NCBI RefSeq assembly: GCF_001654985.1
Contig: NZ_LXEU01000030.1
Location: 103,351-167,350, forward strand
Direction of reading: 5' to 3'
Length of the DNA: 64,000 nt
From: Kluyvera georgiana ATCC 51603
Lineage (GTDB): Bacteria; Pseudomonadota; Gammaproteobacteria; Enterobacterales; Enterobacteriaceae
Under the pieces are notes generated by a model, which had not been told where the DNA came from, searched no databases, and saw only the letters and a list, made by a program, of their open reading frames with translations. The translations under genes and the position numbers were made by a program. This document shows, piece after piece, positions 62,907 through 64,000 of the stretch; positions within the stretch are counted from its first letter, which is position 1; the number at the start of each line of letters is the position of its first letter.

Positions 62907-62981
62907 TTGACCCGCTGCGGTGAAAAGCGGGTACAATATGTGAGGTTTTTCTATGCCACGACGTCGTGGCATTTTATTTTC
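62907..62981 (+). promoter_or_regulatory. yfeX promoter and leader palindrome
   Basis: TTGACC (62907-62912) and TACAAT (62932-62937) with a 19-base spacer make a plausible promoter. About nine bases after its start is the perfect 20-bp palindrome at 62953-62972 (ATGCCACGAC and its complement), followed by TTTTATTTT. It could be a yfeY terminator or an operator; it ends about 10 bases before the yfeX ribosome-binding site AGGAGGAG. Confidence 0.5.
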
Positions 62982-62991
62982 AGGAGGAGCG

Positions 62992-63891
62992 ATGTCTCAG
63001 GTTCAGAGCGGCATTTTGCCGGAACATTGCCGCGCGGCGATTTGGATTGAAGCCAATGTGAAAGGGGACGTTAACGCCCTGCGTGCCGGCAGCAAAATTT
63101 TTGCCGAAAAGCTGGCGGCGTTCCAGGATAAATTCCCGGAAGCGCATTTAGGCGCGGTAGTTGCGTTTGGCCACGACACCTGGCGCGAGCTGAGTGGCGG
63201 CGTGGGCGCTGAGGAACTGAAAGATTTTCCTCAGTATGGCAAGGGGCTGGCGCCCTCCACGCAGTTTGACGTATTGATCCACATCCTCTCTCTGCGTCAT
63301 GACGTGAACTTCTCCGTGGCCCAGGCCGCGCTGGCCGCTTTTGGCGACGCGCTGGACGTGCAGGAAGAAGTACACGGCTTCCGTTGGGTTGAAGAACGTG
63401 ACCTGAGCGGCTTTGTTGACGGCACTGAAAACCCGGCTGGAGAAGAAACCCGTCGTGAAGTGGCGGTGATCAAAGAAGGCGTCGACGCGGGCGGCAGCTA
63501 CGTGTTCGTACAGCGCTGGGAGCACAACCTCAAGCAGCTTAACCGCATGAGCGTGCCGGATCAGGAAATGATGATTGGCCGTACCAAAGAAGCCAACGAA
63601 GAGATCGACGGCGACGATCGTCCGGAAACCTCGCACCTGACTCGCGTAGACCTGAAAGAAGACGGTAAAGGACTGAAGATTGTGCGCCAGAGCCTGCCGT
63701 ACGGCACGGCCAGCGGTACGCACGGCCTGTACTTCTGCGCTTACTGTGCGCGTTTGCACAATATTGAACAGCAGTTGCTGAGCATGTTTGGTGATACCGA
63801 CGGTAAGCGTGACGCGATGCTGCGCTTTACTAAGCCGGTAACCGGCGGGTATTACTTTGCGCCTTCGCTGGATAAGCTGGTCGCGCTGTAA
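62992..63891 (+). CDS. yfeX: Dye-decolourising-type heme peroxidase YfeX
   Basis: Start at ATG 62992 ([18 protein letters not shown]) with a strong AGGAGGAGC; 299 residues as in E. coli. The GXXDG motif [19 protein letters not shown] (about residues 138-156) holds the distal Asp, and the [17 protein letters not shown] region carries the proximal heme His. YfeX acts as a porphyrinogen peroxidase in the cytoplasm. Monocistronic in appearance. Confidence 0.96.
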   Translation: MSQVQSGILPEHCRAAIWIEANVKGDVNALRAGSKIFAEKLAAFQDKFPEAHLGAVVAFGHDTWRELSGGVGAEELKDFPQYGKGLAPSTQFDVLIHILSLRHDVNFSVAQAALAAFGDALDVQEEVHGFRWVEERDLSGFVDGTENPAGEETRREVAVIKEGVDAGGSYVFVQRWEHNLKQLNRMSVPDQEMMIGRTKEANEEIDGDDRPETSHLTRVDLKEDGKGLKIVRQSLPYGTASGTHGLYFCAYCARLHNIEQQLLSMFGDTDGKRDAMLRFTKPVTGGYYFAPSLDKLVAL

Positions 63892-63900
63892 GCCTGAGCA

Positions 63901-64000
63901 GCCCCCTCACCCTAACCCTCTCCCCATGGGGGAGAGGGGACCGCTCGGTGCGGTCTGGTGAATTTAAGCCAAAGGTGAGGTTTGCTATTCCCCCTCTCCC
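63901..64000. repeat. Intergenic C/G-tract repeat, cut by window end
   Basis: CCCCCTCACCCTAACCCTCTCC followed by its inverted partner GGGGGAGAGGGG, then a second CCCCCTCTCCC at the very edge. This CCCTAACCCTCTCCC repeat is a common dispersed element in enterobacterial genomes. The downstream part lies outside the window. Confidence 0.6.

Noticed and set aside
63901..64000. CRISPR-like or telomere-like C-rich repeats at the window end
   Set aside because: Matches a common dispersed enterobacterial intergenic repeat; no spacers.

Overview
The window is chromosomal DNA of a gammaproteobacterium of the Enterobacteriaceae. About 35 genes are near-identical in length and sequence to Escherichia coli K-12 genes and lie in the same relative order, inverted: yfgJ-xseA-guaBA ... 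yfgG-pdeF-ppx-ppk-purNM-upp-uraA-hda ... yfgD-bepA-perM-bcp-gcvR-dapA-bamC-purC-ypfJ-tmcA-ypfH-ypfN-dapE-yffB-ypfM-acrD-aegA-nudK-ypfG-maeB-hemF-amiA-ypeA-yfeZYX. The sequence is fairly GC-rich. Several blocks found at these positions in E. coli are absent (narQ, talA-tktB, the eut operon, the hyf operon, yfgHI), which points to an Enterobacter/Klebsiella/Kosakonia-type relative rather than Escherichia. I cannot fix the genus from the sequence alone.

Layout. 1-3.9 kb: tail of a DUF2891 gene, a gutted c-di-GMP phosphodiesterase pseudogene, ymjA, a cystathionine-lyase-like PLP enzyme, a Gfo/Idh/MocA oxidoreductase and yfgJ. 4.0-8.7 kb: xseA divergent from the PurR-controlled guaBA operon. 8.7-12.5 kb: an AT-richer 3.8-kb island inserted at the guaA 3' end. 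It is bounded by an 11-bp direct repeat carrying the last guaA codons and holds only a two-gene operon of DUF262 proteins, the second ending in a DUF1524/HNH-like nuclease region. This is a candidate phage-defence system of the GmrSD/BrxU/SspE type. 12.5-17.4 kb: a Phd/RelE-type toxin-antitoxin pair, a GNAT-MFS operon with a divergent LysR gene, an extra MscS channel, a small membrane ORF and yfgG. 17.6-25.6 kb: pdeF, ppx-ppk and purMN. 25.6-28.2 kb: a beta-glucoside kinase plus 6-phospho-beta-glucosidase operon inserted between purM and upp and preceded by AscG-like operators. 28.3-31.1 kb: upp-uraA-hda.

31.2-36.0 kb: a compact operon (PTS IIC permease, glycosylasparaginase-type Ntn hydrolase, M17 aminopeptidase). 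It is transcribed divergently from a regulator that looks like a domesticated DDE transposase. I propose that it salvages GlcNAc-asparagine or glycopeptides. 36-64 kb is the conserved backbone: envelope quality control (bepA, bamC), lysine/DAP synthesis (dapA, dapE), purC, tRNA acetylation (tmcA), drug efflux (acrD), and heme and cell-wall enzymes. maeB is interrupted by a single in-frame amber codon where its orthologue has Gln.

Regulation visible in the sequence: three PurR operators (guaBA, purMN, purC), two sigma-E promoters (bepA, yfeY), a class-II FNR site at pdeF, the UTP-sensing start region of upp, and many REP/BIME-type intergenic repeats. No rRNA, tRNA, CRISPR array or complete insertion sequence was seen.
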